Origin: Eustoma russellianum
Taxonomy: Eukaryota > Streptophyta > Magnoliopsida > Gentianales > Gentianaceae
Direction: 5' to 3'
DNA: 64,000 bases
NCBI GenBank assembly: GCA_036186865.1
Contig: AP025055.1
Location: forward strand, 8,411,793 to 8,475,792
The stretch's first letter is position 1. Each line of letters opens with the position of its first letter. The translations under genes and the position numbers were made by a program. The notes beneath the pieces are model-generated. The model saw nothing but the letters and a program-made list of their open reading frames with translations, did not search any database and was not told where the DNA came from. Of this stretch, positions 54,623 through 64,000 are shown one piece after another.

Positions 54623-55913
54623 TGTTGAAATATGGATATTTTGATGAGCTTTAAATGATGTTTGAAAAGATTAAAAAGTCATTTTACACCTTCAAAATAA
54701 CAAAGGATTGAAAAGTAACAGCGGTCTCTACTAAATCTATAGATTTCTCAAAAAAAGACGTCAATCGATGTATTTATAGTCATGCAAGTTTAGAAATACA
54801 TTGTTAGAAAACAATCTCTTAGGTTAAAGACTTCGATCGATTGATGTATACATCAATCGCTCAAGAAGAGACATCGATCTATCGATCGATGTAAGCAAAG
54901 TACGAAATTGAAACCATACTATAAAACATTGATATCTCAACCCAAAGACATCAATTGATTTATGTGACATCAGTCTCTAAAAATTGAGACATAAATCAAT
55001 TGACCTAGCTCAGAATTCAAATTTTTGTACTCGTTGCTACTAAATTGAAGAATGATTTAAAGTGTTTTCTTGCTCCAATATTACCCATGTTGATTGTGAA
55101 TTTTCCGTCAATGTCTATAATGCTTTCTTGACTGTTATAAACATATATAAGATTCTCTAGGGTGGATATGGATAATCAAATTCAACTATAAGGTGGTTGA
55201 AGACTATTTGGGCATCTTCAAGACAAGCAATATAGTAGAACACTTTATAGAGGTTGCAAAAACATGGCTCACACCCTCCATATATTGCAGAAGCTCAAAT
55301 GATGCCATGACACACTTTCATCCTCTTCAAGCTTCATCTTCCATTGTTGTAAAAAGTTCTCAAAGGTGCAAAAGTGCTTAAAGTCTATAAAGCTCTTGTT
55401 GGTTTGTTTTCATTATTGTATTATGTGGCTGATAGTCTAGTACAAGAGAAACTAAGCATATTTGATCTCTTGTTGTGATCTAGACTCATTTGAAATAGTA
55501 ATTTCACTTCTTATCCAAAATTCACTTAGTGAAAGTGATCCTGTAGAACTTTGGTAAAGTTGTGAAGGAGCAAGAAGCGTTTCTTGCTTGTAGCTGTTGT
55601 AGTTGATGTTGCCCAAGTTTATGTGCAATAAGTTGATGTTATTGTTGCACTAACTTGATATCCAAGAGCTATTCTGACTGTTCTTGCTTCCTATTGAAGG
55701 TAATACGAGGTACTGAAAATCCACTTTGGGAGATAAAGTGGTAGTAGAGTAGAGTAGAATAGATTTGAACCACCCTACATCATGTATCTTCATACATTTT
55801 TTGTCATCTCATTCTTTCTAACTTTGGAGAAAATTTTGTTTGGTTTGAGCAAAATCAAAAAAAATTAACAAATATAGTCTTACACTCTATTCACCCCCTA
55901 AGAGTGATTGTTA
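54623..55913 (+). mobile_element. Copia family-2 3' LTR, truncated at its very end by a copia insertion
   Basis: Starts TGTTGAAATATGG after the polypurine tract and aligns with the LTR at 2256-6591 (without its nested LTR). At 55690-55730 it runs through the site that carries the Sirevirus LTR in the other copy. The last about 10 bp are replaced by the LTR at 55914. It contains ATCGATC-type inverted motifs (54765-54975). Confidence 0.85.
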
Positions 55914-56334
55914 TGTAAGGCCAAAATAAATAACGGAAGCATAAAAGTTACCTCCGGCCACTATTGCTTAGTCGTTGCCTTCAAACTGGAAGCCTGCTGC
56001 ATAGATGAATTCCTGTGGGAAATAGAGCCTTCTAGCCTATGCTTATCTGAATGCTGGATTTCTTGGATTGATGGAATGTCATAGGCCTTTTATTTATAGG
56101 CTAGGCTAGGGACACCTTTCCTTATTTAACCGATAATTAATTTCTTCCATCAAGGAATTATACTGATTGTCAATCAATCAAAATCAAATCTTATCATTAA
56201 TGTAGTCAATAATTGCAATGTATCTAGCTAATAAAACATACGGATACATTTACACATGTGATCCACATTAGTGGTTTATAAATATAGCACGAGATTTTTG
56301 CAATCAATTACAATTATTATAATTGATTCTTACA
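55914..56334 (-). mobile_element. Copia family-3 3' LTR (421 bp)
   Basis: On the minus strand it starts TGTAAGAATC at 56334, directly after a purine-rich CCAAGTGGGAGAA tract, and ends GGCCTTACA at 55914. The termini TGTAAG and CTTACA are perfect inverted repeats. The bases left of it (TGTTA, 55909-55913) would be the target duplication, but the other end of the element is lost. Confidence 0.8.
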
Positions 56335-56939
56335 TTCTCCCACTTGGATCACTTGTCGAATGCTAGATAACACAACATAAGTGACAAAACACTATTGCCG
56401 TAACTTTGTTGTCACTTGGATCTATTGACTAAACTTAGACTGAAAATATAATACACGAATCAAGGCAGTCATGCTTTAATGTCAAGCACTTCCTTCCAAA
56501 AATTACAATGCATCATACACTTAATAAAACAAAATGAATGATTTATTATAAATCATCTCAATGGGTCCACGTCTTTGGATCAAATAGATCCTAACAACTT
56601 TAAATGCATATATTCAAAGTCAACAAATGTCTAGACAAAATAAGAACAAAGTACAACAAATCAAGGTGAACAAAGAAGTCCCATATCAGTAGCATGATCT
56701 CTGAAAAATTTAACCGGTAATCCTTTAGTCATAGGATCAGCAACCATTGACTCTGCACTAATGTGTTCAGTTTTCACTTATCTTTGTTTAACATGATCTC
56801 TGACCTTCCAATACTTTATGTCGATATGCTTACTGCGACTCCCACTTTTATTATTTTTTACAATGAACACAGCAGCTGAATTTTCGCAGAAATCTTTATG
56901 GGTCTATCAATAGTATCGACAACTTTTAGACCGCTGATG

Positions 56940-57330
56940 AAATTTCTCATGCATAAAGCCTATGAAGTAGCTTCATAGCATGCAATGAACTCAACCTCCA
57001 TTGTGGATGAACCAATAATGGATTGCTTCTTACTCCTCCAAGATACAGCTCCTCCAACAAGAAGAAAAATGTATCCTGAAGTAGATTTACTCGTATCCAC
57101 ACAACCAGGGTAATCAGAATCAGAATATCCAATAACTTCCAAATTCTCTGATCTTATGTATATGAGGTTATGATCTTTGGTTCCTTGTAAATATCTCAAC
57201 ACCCTCTTAGCTGCTTTCCAGTAAGCCATACCAGGGTTTATTTGAATCTACCAAGCATTCCAACCGCAAATGCAATATCAGGTCTAATACAGACCAATGC
57301 ATACATAAGGCTAATGAGCGAGGCATGTGG
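56940..57330 (-). pseudogene. Copia family-3 RNase H
   Basis: An 89-codon frame at 56960-57229: WKAAKRVLRYLQGTKDHNLI, YSDSDYPGCVDTSKSTSGYI (first Asp), AVSWRSKKQSIIGSSTMEVE (catalytic Glu; usual TAEAE is TMEVE) and FIACYEATS. It shifts frame after ATS; the second Asp lies in broken sequence below 56940. Confidence 0.85.
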
Positions 57331-57469
57331 AATGCTTTTCAATTGATCCTGCTCCAAAGCATTTTTAGGGCACTGGTCCAAGCTGAATTTTTTTTCTCCT
57401 TTGATAATAGGTGATGCAATGGACGAACAATTCTACATAGCAAATTTATCAAGTACTTTGATGATGTAG

Positions 57470-58350
57470 GCCTTCTAAGAAAGACTTAGTATTTTACTTG
57501 TTCTATCTCTGTGAATCTCTATGCCAAGGACATAAGAGGCTTCACCCATATCCTTTATATCAAAGTTCAACGTGAGAATCACTAAATCTCATGCAATAAC
57601 CCAAGATCACTGCTTGCCAGTAGAATATCATCCACATATAGGACTAAGAAAATATATTTGCTCCCACTCATCTTGAGGTATATACATTGATTAACAATAT
57701 TCCCTACAAAACTGAATGAAGAGATTACCTCATGAAACCTAAGGTTCCATTGACGTGAAGCCTGTTTAAGCACATATATGAATTTATTCAATTTGCAAGC
57801 CAATTGATCATTATCAGAATTGACAAAGCCTTCAGATCGACGCATGTATACCTCTTCATCAAGAACCCCATTAAAAACGCAGTTTTTACATCCATTTAAT
57901 GTAGCTCGAGATCGAAATGAGCTATTAATGCCATGATTATCCGAAATGAATCCTTCTTTGAGACTGGAGAGAAGGTTTCATGGTAATCAATGCCTTCTTT
58001 TGAGTGAAACCTTTAGTTACAAGTCTTGATTTATATTGTTTAATGTTACAAAATGAGTCTCTTTTGGTCTTAAAGACCAATTAGCATCCCACCACATAGG
58101 CTCTGTTTGGTAATGGAACAAGCTCCAAGTTATTGTTTTTAGCCATCGATTACATCTCCTCTTTCATAGCATCGTACCATAGTGATCATTTGTCATAACT
58201 CATGGCTTGTGAAAATGAGATAGGGTCAGATTCAGTCCAGTGTCATAATCAGACCCTTGAAGATATACAATATAATCGCTAGAATTTGCTGTCTTTTAGT
58301 TCTTGAGGATCTTCGTACTCCCACTGCTTCAGTAGATGTGGGATTAGTGG
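57470..58350 (-). pseudogene. Copia family-3 reverse transcriptase
   Basis: 57582-57845 encodes KLNKFIYVLKQASRQWNLRF and FLVLYVDDILLASSD with an intact YVDD. Upstream (57846-58110) are broken pieces: NGVLDEEVYM, CKNCVF and, near 57950-58000, a KPF..V..R start. 57470-57560 continues the palm/thumb. Several stops and at least three shifts. Confidence 0.82.
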
Positions 58351-59400
58351 GCTCAGATTATTCCTGATGTGATTCTTCAATTTTAGGTTGCACAATTGGT
58401 GGCTCTTTATCATGTTGAATAGCAACTGAATTATCCACATATAAAGGTACAACATGTGTATCCCTTACTTCCTCAAAGTTGAATTGTGGATTCGAATCAC
58501 TTCCACTAACTTCATGATCCTCTAGAAACTTAGCATTTCTAGCTTCAACCACTTTTGGAGTATGTGAGGGACAAAAAAATCTATATCTTTTGGAGGTAAC
58601 TGCATATCCAATGAAATAACCACTTTTCGTTCGTTCATCCAGTTTCTTTATGCTTGGGTTGTATACCGTAACTTCAGCTGGACAACCTCATATGTGTAAA
58701 TGTTTTAAACCTGGTTTCCAACCATTCCACAACTTGAAAGACGCTTTAGGAACGGCCTTAGATGGAACCCTATTTAAAACATACACAACGGTTTTCAAAG
58801 CTTCACTCCAAAAGGATATAGACAAATTTGTTGTGCTAATCATGCTCCTGACCAAGTCTATAAGTGTCCGATTCCTTCTTTCAGCAACACCATTTTGTTG
58901 TGGTGTGCCAGACATGGTGTATTGAGCAACAATACCCTCCCTTTGAAGGAATTTGGCAAATGGACCAATCATTGTCCTTTTTCTGTGTAACGTCCATAGT
59001 ATTCACCACCTCTATCAGATCGGACAATTTTAATTGTCTTCTCTTTTTGTTTCTCTACTTCTAACTTGAAGGTTTTGAATGCATCAGATGCTTCAGATTT
59101 ATCAAATAGAAGATAGAGATACATGAATCTTGAATAGTCGTCGATAAATGAAATAAAGTATTTCTGACCATTCAAGCAAGGTGTGTGAAACGGTCTACAG
59201 ACATCCGTGGGTATGATTTCAAGAGGCTGAGAACTTCTTTTGACACCCTTAACGGTCTTGTTGTTTTGCTTACCCTTTATGAATCCCACACAAGTGCCTA
59301 AATTGGTAAAATCTAGAGTTTGCAAAACCTCTTCATTCACTAATCTTTTCACTCTTTCTATTAAGACATGTCCTAATCTTTTGTGTCAAAGACTTGATGA
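58351..59400 (-). pseudogene. Copia family-3 integrase
   Basis: 58969-59352 encodes GFIKGKQNNKT (GAG-pre-integrase), LEIIPTDVCRPF (first Asp), YFISFIDDYSRFMYLYLL and IKIVRSDRGGEYYG (second Asp). A one-base deletion at about 58970 shifts to 58688-58972, which has GTPQQNGVAERRNRTL (catalytic Glu) and SFWSEALKTVVYVLNRVPSK. 58358-58552 is the acidic linker to RT. All three catalytic acids remain, but the frame is broken once in the core. Confidence 0.87.
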
Positions 59401-60070
59401 GTTCTCATTGATGATACAACGCTTTGTTCCAATTTTTGTTAAAAAAGTATGCTCATGAATGAGATCTAATTCAAGTTGAAACAGAAAATCATTCAATTTC
59501 GTAGAACCAATAATTTTAATATCTTTAAAAAGATTCATAACACAATGATGAGAATTGGAGTCATATCCAATAATTGAAAGTCTTGAAAGAGAAACTAAAT
59601 TTCTTGAAAAAAGATGGCACATAAAAAGTATTTTCTAAATCCAGTTGAAAACCGGCCTTCAAATTGAGCCCATAAGATCCCACTCCTTTAACAATTGAGC
59701 ACATTCGGCTTCCAGAATAGATGTATTGCTCACTTTCCTTTGGCTTCCTCATGTTTAGAAAGTCCTGTATGGTTTTCGCAATATGAATTGTAGAACCGCA
59801 ATCAATCCACCATGTATTATCAGAAACCTCAGTAAAATTAGATTCATGACACACAAAGAAAAAATTACCTTTCTTCTCTAACCATCCCTTATACTTCAGG
59901 CAATCTTTCTTCCAGTGTCCCTTTTTCTTGCAAAATTGGCATTTGTCTTTATCGCCAGTTTTCTTCATTGGAACACATTTGCTCTTTTTTGTATTTCTCT
60001 TAAAATAAGTCGCAAGATGCAGAGTTTCAATTGACTCATTCTTCAACCTCTGCTCCTCTTGAACACACAT
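59401..60070 (-). pseudogene. Copia family-3 gag C-terminus and protease
   Basis: In the 59561-60070 frame, residues 33-48 hold the CCHC knuckle CQFCKKKGHWKKDC, preceded by a Lys-rich stretch. Residues about 86-92 (WWIDCGS) are the protease active site; DCGS replaces the usual DSGA. HIAKTIQDFLNMR follows. The frame shifts at about 59600 into 59386-59622 (LSRLSIIGYDSNSH). Confidence 0.85.
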
Positions 60071-60594
60071 GTCAGAAGTTCATTAATTGACCAGTTTTCT
60101 TTACGTGTGTTGTACGAGATCTTGAATGGAGTGAACTCTGAAGGGAGAGATTTGAGTATGAAATGCATCAGGAATGGCTCCGAGATTTCAACCTTAAGAG
60201 ATGTCAACTTAGTAGTAATGTCCCACATCTCCATGATATGCTCGCGCACACCACAACTTCTGTCATAGGTCATAATTGAAAGCCTCTTCATAAAGCTGCT
60301 GACCATAGCCTTGTCAGAGCTTACAAACTGCTCATCAATGGCTTTCACGTAAGCTTTAACATTATCAAAACTAGGGATAGAACCCCTAATACTTTGACTT
60401 ACACGAGACTTGATAAGCATTATGTTGAGGCAATTAGATCGCTTCCAACGCTCGTAATTAGACCTCTCAGATGGCGTACTTAATTCTGTAGGATTTGGTT
60501 GTTTCTCCTCACGAAGTGCCAGGTCTAAGTCCATGCATCCTAATGTCAAAAGGATGACACCCTTCCATTCAACATAATTGTCACCAGTCAGCAT
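60043..60594 (-). pseudogene. Copia family-3 gag N-terminal part
   Basis: A 183-codon open frame beginning MLTGDNYVEWKGVILLTLGC, the G.NY..W......L motif of copia gag. WKRSNCLNIMLIKSRVSQSI and IMEMWDITTKLTSLKVEISE lie in the UBN2 region, ending FHLK-like residues and TFKISYNTRKENWSINELL-type sequence. It overlaps the downstream frame at 60043-60070, with a frameshift between them. The start Met is the first in frame; the true start may lie a little upstream. Confidence 0.88.
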
Positions 60595-61082
60595 TGGAGT
60601 ACAAGTAGAATCAAATAAAGCAGTAGTGGGAATAACTGCATAACCAAAGAAACACAGATCATTTTATGAACATATATAATTAGAATGAATTAATCAAGTT
60701 AATTCAAATAGTATATTCTAAACCTTCCGGTGGGTAGAGGTTGCATTCATGCATAGAATATACTTAAACAATAAGAAAATTAAACAACCAAAAATATTTC
60801 ATTGCCTGTGGGCATAGGAAATATTTATGTTTAATTTTCCTTATCAATAAAACAACCACTTTTCTATGGGACAGAATAATTATCTTATGAATCACAAACA
60901 TAGGTTTGATGACGTTTTATTTTCTTTACACCATACAAGATGATGTGGTTAATCTTAAAATTAAGAAAATAATTCTTTATATGTCATCAACAAAAGATGT
61001 TAATAAAATCAAGATTATAATAAATACAATTTTTTGTGTGGTCAACATCTGATCGGGTAAACCAGATGGATCTGACTGCGAT
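60595..61082. other. Probable copia leader and unassigned DNA
   Basis: Directly upstream of gag on the minus strand. It is AT-rich, with no match to the family's 421-bp LTR. It may be a long 5' leader, cut before the 5' LTR, or unrelated DNA. It ends at the Sirevirus LTR start. Confidence 0.35.
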
Positions 61083-62364
61083 TGTAGAGATAAAGGGGGT
61101 TTGAGTGATTTCAAAATATATGATTTAAATGAGCTTAAAAACGTGTATAAGATAAATGTGCATGATATATTGCATATTACTTGCCTTATATAGTTCATAT
61201 ATAATGTTGCCGTGCTAACAAGCCATGAAGCTTTAAAGCTTACATCAAATGACGAACATTTGTTTTGTTTATACTATTTTCAGGTGCCACCATTAATGAA
61301 CTTAACTAGTTCATTAAGTGAAGTACTTAGTTAATTAAGCTAAGTAGTTCATTAAGGGAAGCTACATTTGGACAAGGCACAAAGGCAACAAGACTAAGAA
61401 AGGAAAGTCTCCTCCTCCTCTCTTCATCTAATATACACGCCTACATACATATATAAATATATATTTTCAGATTTTTTGAAAAAGGCACATACACATGTAT
61501 TCCAACGTACTACCGACACGTTATATATTTTACGTACGTACGTTAACGTCACACCACCATACTTAACTCATATTTATCAGTATATTCATGTCTTATATCA
61601 TATGATAAAAGTCATGGTGATGACAAATTAAATACGACACGTTAAAAGGTTCTAAACCGAAAGTTGTCGTATCGGGCGAATACCGAAACTTCGCCAACGT
61701 GTCACGTAATTGCCATAAATAGATGGCCAGCCCCTACACTTCAAAATTATTCATTATTTTAGTGGCTATGATGCTGTTTCCAGCCATAAAATCATTCCAT
61801 GTTGGCACACACAAATCACCCCCACATTAAGGCCAAATTGTGGAGATTCCAGTTTCAATTTTGTCACATGTCTAGGCGCCACTTTAATCAGCCTTATAAG
61901 CTGAATATTAAAGTTTATATTATTTATATTATGTATAACATAATATATATATATAACATGTGCAAAAAGTTGGAATTTAATTAGAGAAAAATCGGATAAT
62001 CGATAAACATCGAAAATTCGGTTTTCTACGTACACAACACATGGAACATTTTTGGCACATCATATGACACGTATCTAGACACTTTTTACGTATGTCATAC
62101 ATCTTAAAAGGTTCTAGAAAATTAAATTAAGGGCTGATTGGAATATAACATGTGTGTATTATTAAACGTGCACTATTTTAAAAAGTTTTGCAAAAATAAA
62201 ATTCAGCACATGCATATTCATGGTGTACACGCCTATACAGCTGAGATGGAGAATATGTGGAGCCTTGTTGGCATATTGATTGGTCAAGAATCAATCATAC
62301 AATGTTGGTGATTTAAAGAAAGAAGCTACAAAAGGTAATGTTTCAAATTTTATCTCATTTGAAA

Positions 62365-62728
62365 CACATGCTGAAAATTTCAGCATGTATAGTTATAGCT
62401 GGCCGATTTTCATGATTAATGAGCATATAATTTGTGTCTTGAAACATGTGATTAATTGGAAGAAGAATTGGAAGTAATTTGAATAAGATATAAAGTCATA
62501 AAGTGTGATATCTTGAATATCACACATGCTGAAAAATTTCAGCATGTGTGTGTATGCACCTTGGCCGATTTTATGGTCACATTAGTGTCCAATTTCATTT
62601 CAAAAAATGATAAGAATATTTGCTACTAATTGGTGATTTATTTTTAAGAGAAAAATCAAAGAAAATTTTGCAACAATTTGAATTAAAGCACCATGTATCA
62701 CATGCTGAAATTTCAGCATGTCAAGTTC
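62365..62728 (+). repeat. Three palindrome/TGGCCGAT modules in S4
   Basis: Palindromes at 62365-62388, 62523-62548 and 62699-62721, each followed by TGGCCGAT (62400, 62562 and 62733). Same spacing as in S1 and S2. Confidence 0.85.
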
Positions 62729-63436
62729 CTTAATGGCCGATTTTTACACCCTTATTGGAGAAATATTGTCTTGCTTAATTTATGTGATGATCTTGGAAGT
62801 TATGGTAATTGTTTTATGATGATTTTGGCACATGTTTTTAGTGGAATTCTCAGATTTTCCTAGTCATCAAATGATGACAACATTCAACCAATCAATGAGT
62901 GCCAAGTAAGCAAAAGTTAAATGATCATCCAATGAGGAGGCGCCAAGTAAGCAAGATCATGTCACAATGATGCCACACATTCTGCCAAGGACTTAGAAGA
63001 TAATTTTCAAGAGGAGAAGGACCTTCAAGGGGGCGGCCAAAACATGTTAAAAGGGAAGGAAGAAGAACAAAACAAGAACAAGAAAAAGCATTGCAATCTT
63101 GAAGCCTAAAACGCCAAGTTCTCTTCTTCTACACTCTCTTTCTTTCTTCTTCCTAAAAGCCTATTATACTTACATTCATATTCTTGAATAGGCTTATCTT
63201 AGACCACCACACATTCTTTATCTTTGTAAAAGATTGATCAAGGTGTGATCAATCTTCAATCTTGCAAGGTGGTGGTGTTCGTGTGCATTGTATTCAACAT
63301 ACAAGGTTTGTAAAGGGTTGGAGTTGGTGTGTAACTCCATCAACCCTGTGGTAAGGTGTATTTGTGTTGTGTGATTAGTGTGAACCGATGAAGGTGTTCC
63401 TCGAAGACTGGAGTAGGTTTTTTATGACCGAACCAG

Positions 63437-63443
63437 TATAAAA
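63437..63443 (+). promoter_or_regulatory. Putative TATA box of Sirevirus LTR S4
   Basis: TATAAAA after CCGAACCAG, equivalent to 27294 in S2. Confidence 0.4.
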
Positions 63444-64000
63444 TTCTTGGTGTCATTTACTTTCAGCACTCATATTCTGTTTCAGCACTGTTTACTTTTT
63501 TTGATTACGTTCGTAAAAATAGTAAACGATTTTCAAAAATTACGAAACTTTCCATAAACATATTCACATGTCTTAGGGTTAATTTGGCACAAGTTTCAAC
63601 CCTTTTGGATAAGTATAAGTCAATCAAACATTCAAAGTTCTGAGACTAGTGCAGTCTGATTTTCAGGCTTGTAAAGGTTGAGACTTTGAGTGTATTTGAC
63701 TAACTTCCCGAAAAAAATTTCAAAACTGTTTCAAACCATTTAAGTAAAACATATAAGGGGTTAGTGGTTAAAATTTCAGAGCAATTGGAGTTAAGTACAA
63801 ATAGGAATAAATTTTTCAAAACAGTCTACCGTTTATGGCAGATTCGCGCAATCTGACCACCAACGATTTTTGAAGGGGTTAAAGGTTGAATTTAAATCTG
63901 AAATTTTTAGGAGACACTCATAGCATCTGAGGCTAAGTTCTCTCAAAATTTCAGAATTTTTGAAGACCTACAACCTAGTTTTAAAAACGTTTTAAAACTG

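Larger units (their letters stand above)
56335..60594 (-). mobile_element. Copia family-3 internal region, minus strand
   Basis: Order on the minus strand is gag, protease, integrase, RT and RNase H (copia order), then a 3' region of about 600 bp (56335-56940), polypurine tract and LTR. All domains can be recognised, with several frameshifts and stops. No 5' LTR is found on the right. Confidence 0.9.
61083..64000 (+). mobile_element. Sirevirus LTR, copy S4 (runs off the window)
   Basis: Starts TGTAGAGATAAAGG. It follows S2 closely to the window end and should end about 97 bp beyond it. No polypurine tract precedes it (left flank GACTGCGAT), so it is a 5' LTR or a solo LTR, not a 3' LTR. GCGAT (61078-61082) would be the target duplication. 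Confidence 0.9.

Noticed and set aside
1..64000. tRNA, rRNA, CRISPR arrays, bacterial operons or a dedicated defence system
   Set aside because: No cloverleaf, rRNA or CRISPR signature was noticed, and no prokaryote-like gene order. The coding content is plant retrotransposon pol and gag throughout.

Overview
The window looks like a heterochromatic, repeat-packed stretch of a seed-plant nuclear genome. It is AT-rich. I found no convincing intact host gene, rRNA, tRNA or CRISPR array. Almost every base that can be assigned belongs to a retrotransposon: Sirevirus-type and other Ty1/copia elements, Ty3/gypsy chromoviruses and a Tat-type gypsy element, L1-type LINEs and an RTE-type LINE. All are decayed, truncated or reduced to solo LTRs, and several are nested. 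The family set indicates a plant; I cannot name the species.

Layout. 1-2255: pieces of gypsy LTRs and unassigned DNA. 2256-6591: a copia 5' LTR split by a 3-kb Sirevirus solo LTR with target duplication ATAAG, followed to 6844 by the start of the copia gag. 6845-10046: a truncated minus-strand chromovirus (LTR, chromodomain, integrase, RNase H, RT). 10047-15560: an RTE LINE split by a 4.5-kb gypsy solo LTR, again with ATAAG duplications. 15855-21715: a Tat-type gypsy element (LTR, gag, protease, RT, two RNase H domains, most of integrase) that ends abruptly in a 5'-truncated Sirevirus (21716-27958: integrase, RT, RNase H, polypurine tracts, 3.0-kb 3' LTR). 27959-31480: a very decayed copia pol and two copies of a downstream ORF. 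32830-39483: a LINE 3' fragment plus gypsy LTR, with another LINE (35488-39252) inserted in the LTR's TA microsatellite. 39484-40611: a Sirevirus LTR fragment. 40612-45302: a minus-strand chromovirus (gag to RNase H) and an LTR fragment. 45303-54540: an L1-type LINE on the minus strand, split by a 3.9-kb solo LTR with CAAAT duplications. 54623-60594: a copia LTR and a minus-strand copia element. 61083 to the end: another Sirevirus LTR.

The most unusual signals are: (1) short spliceosomal-type introns in chromovirus pol, including a 69-nt intron at the same codon position in two separate copies; (2) a thrice-repeated palindrome plus TGGCCGAT module, and a chain of further hairpins, conserved in the Sirevirus LTRs; (3) a 12.2-kb-offset duplication that shares an LTR/LINE insertion junction; (4) three solo LTRs with target-site duplications, two of which (in an RTE and an L1 LINE) interrupt coding frames that resume on the far side; (5) inactivating changes at catalytic residues (Sirevirus integrase E to G, LINE RT FADD to FAND) and several TGG to TGA stops, consistent with decay of methylated DNA. 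Insertions can be ordered by nesting, so the window is a readable record of successive transposition, LTR-LTR recombination, duplication and truncation.
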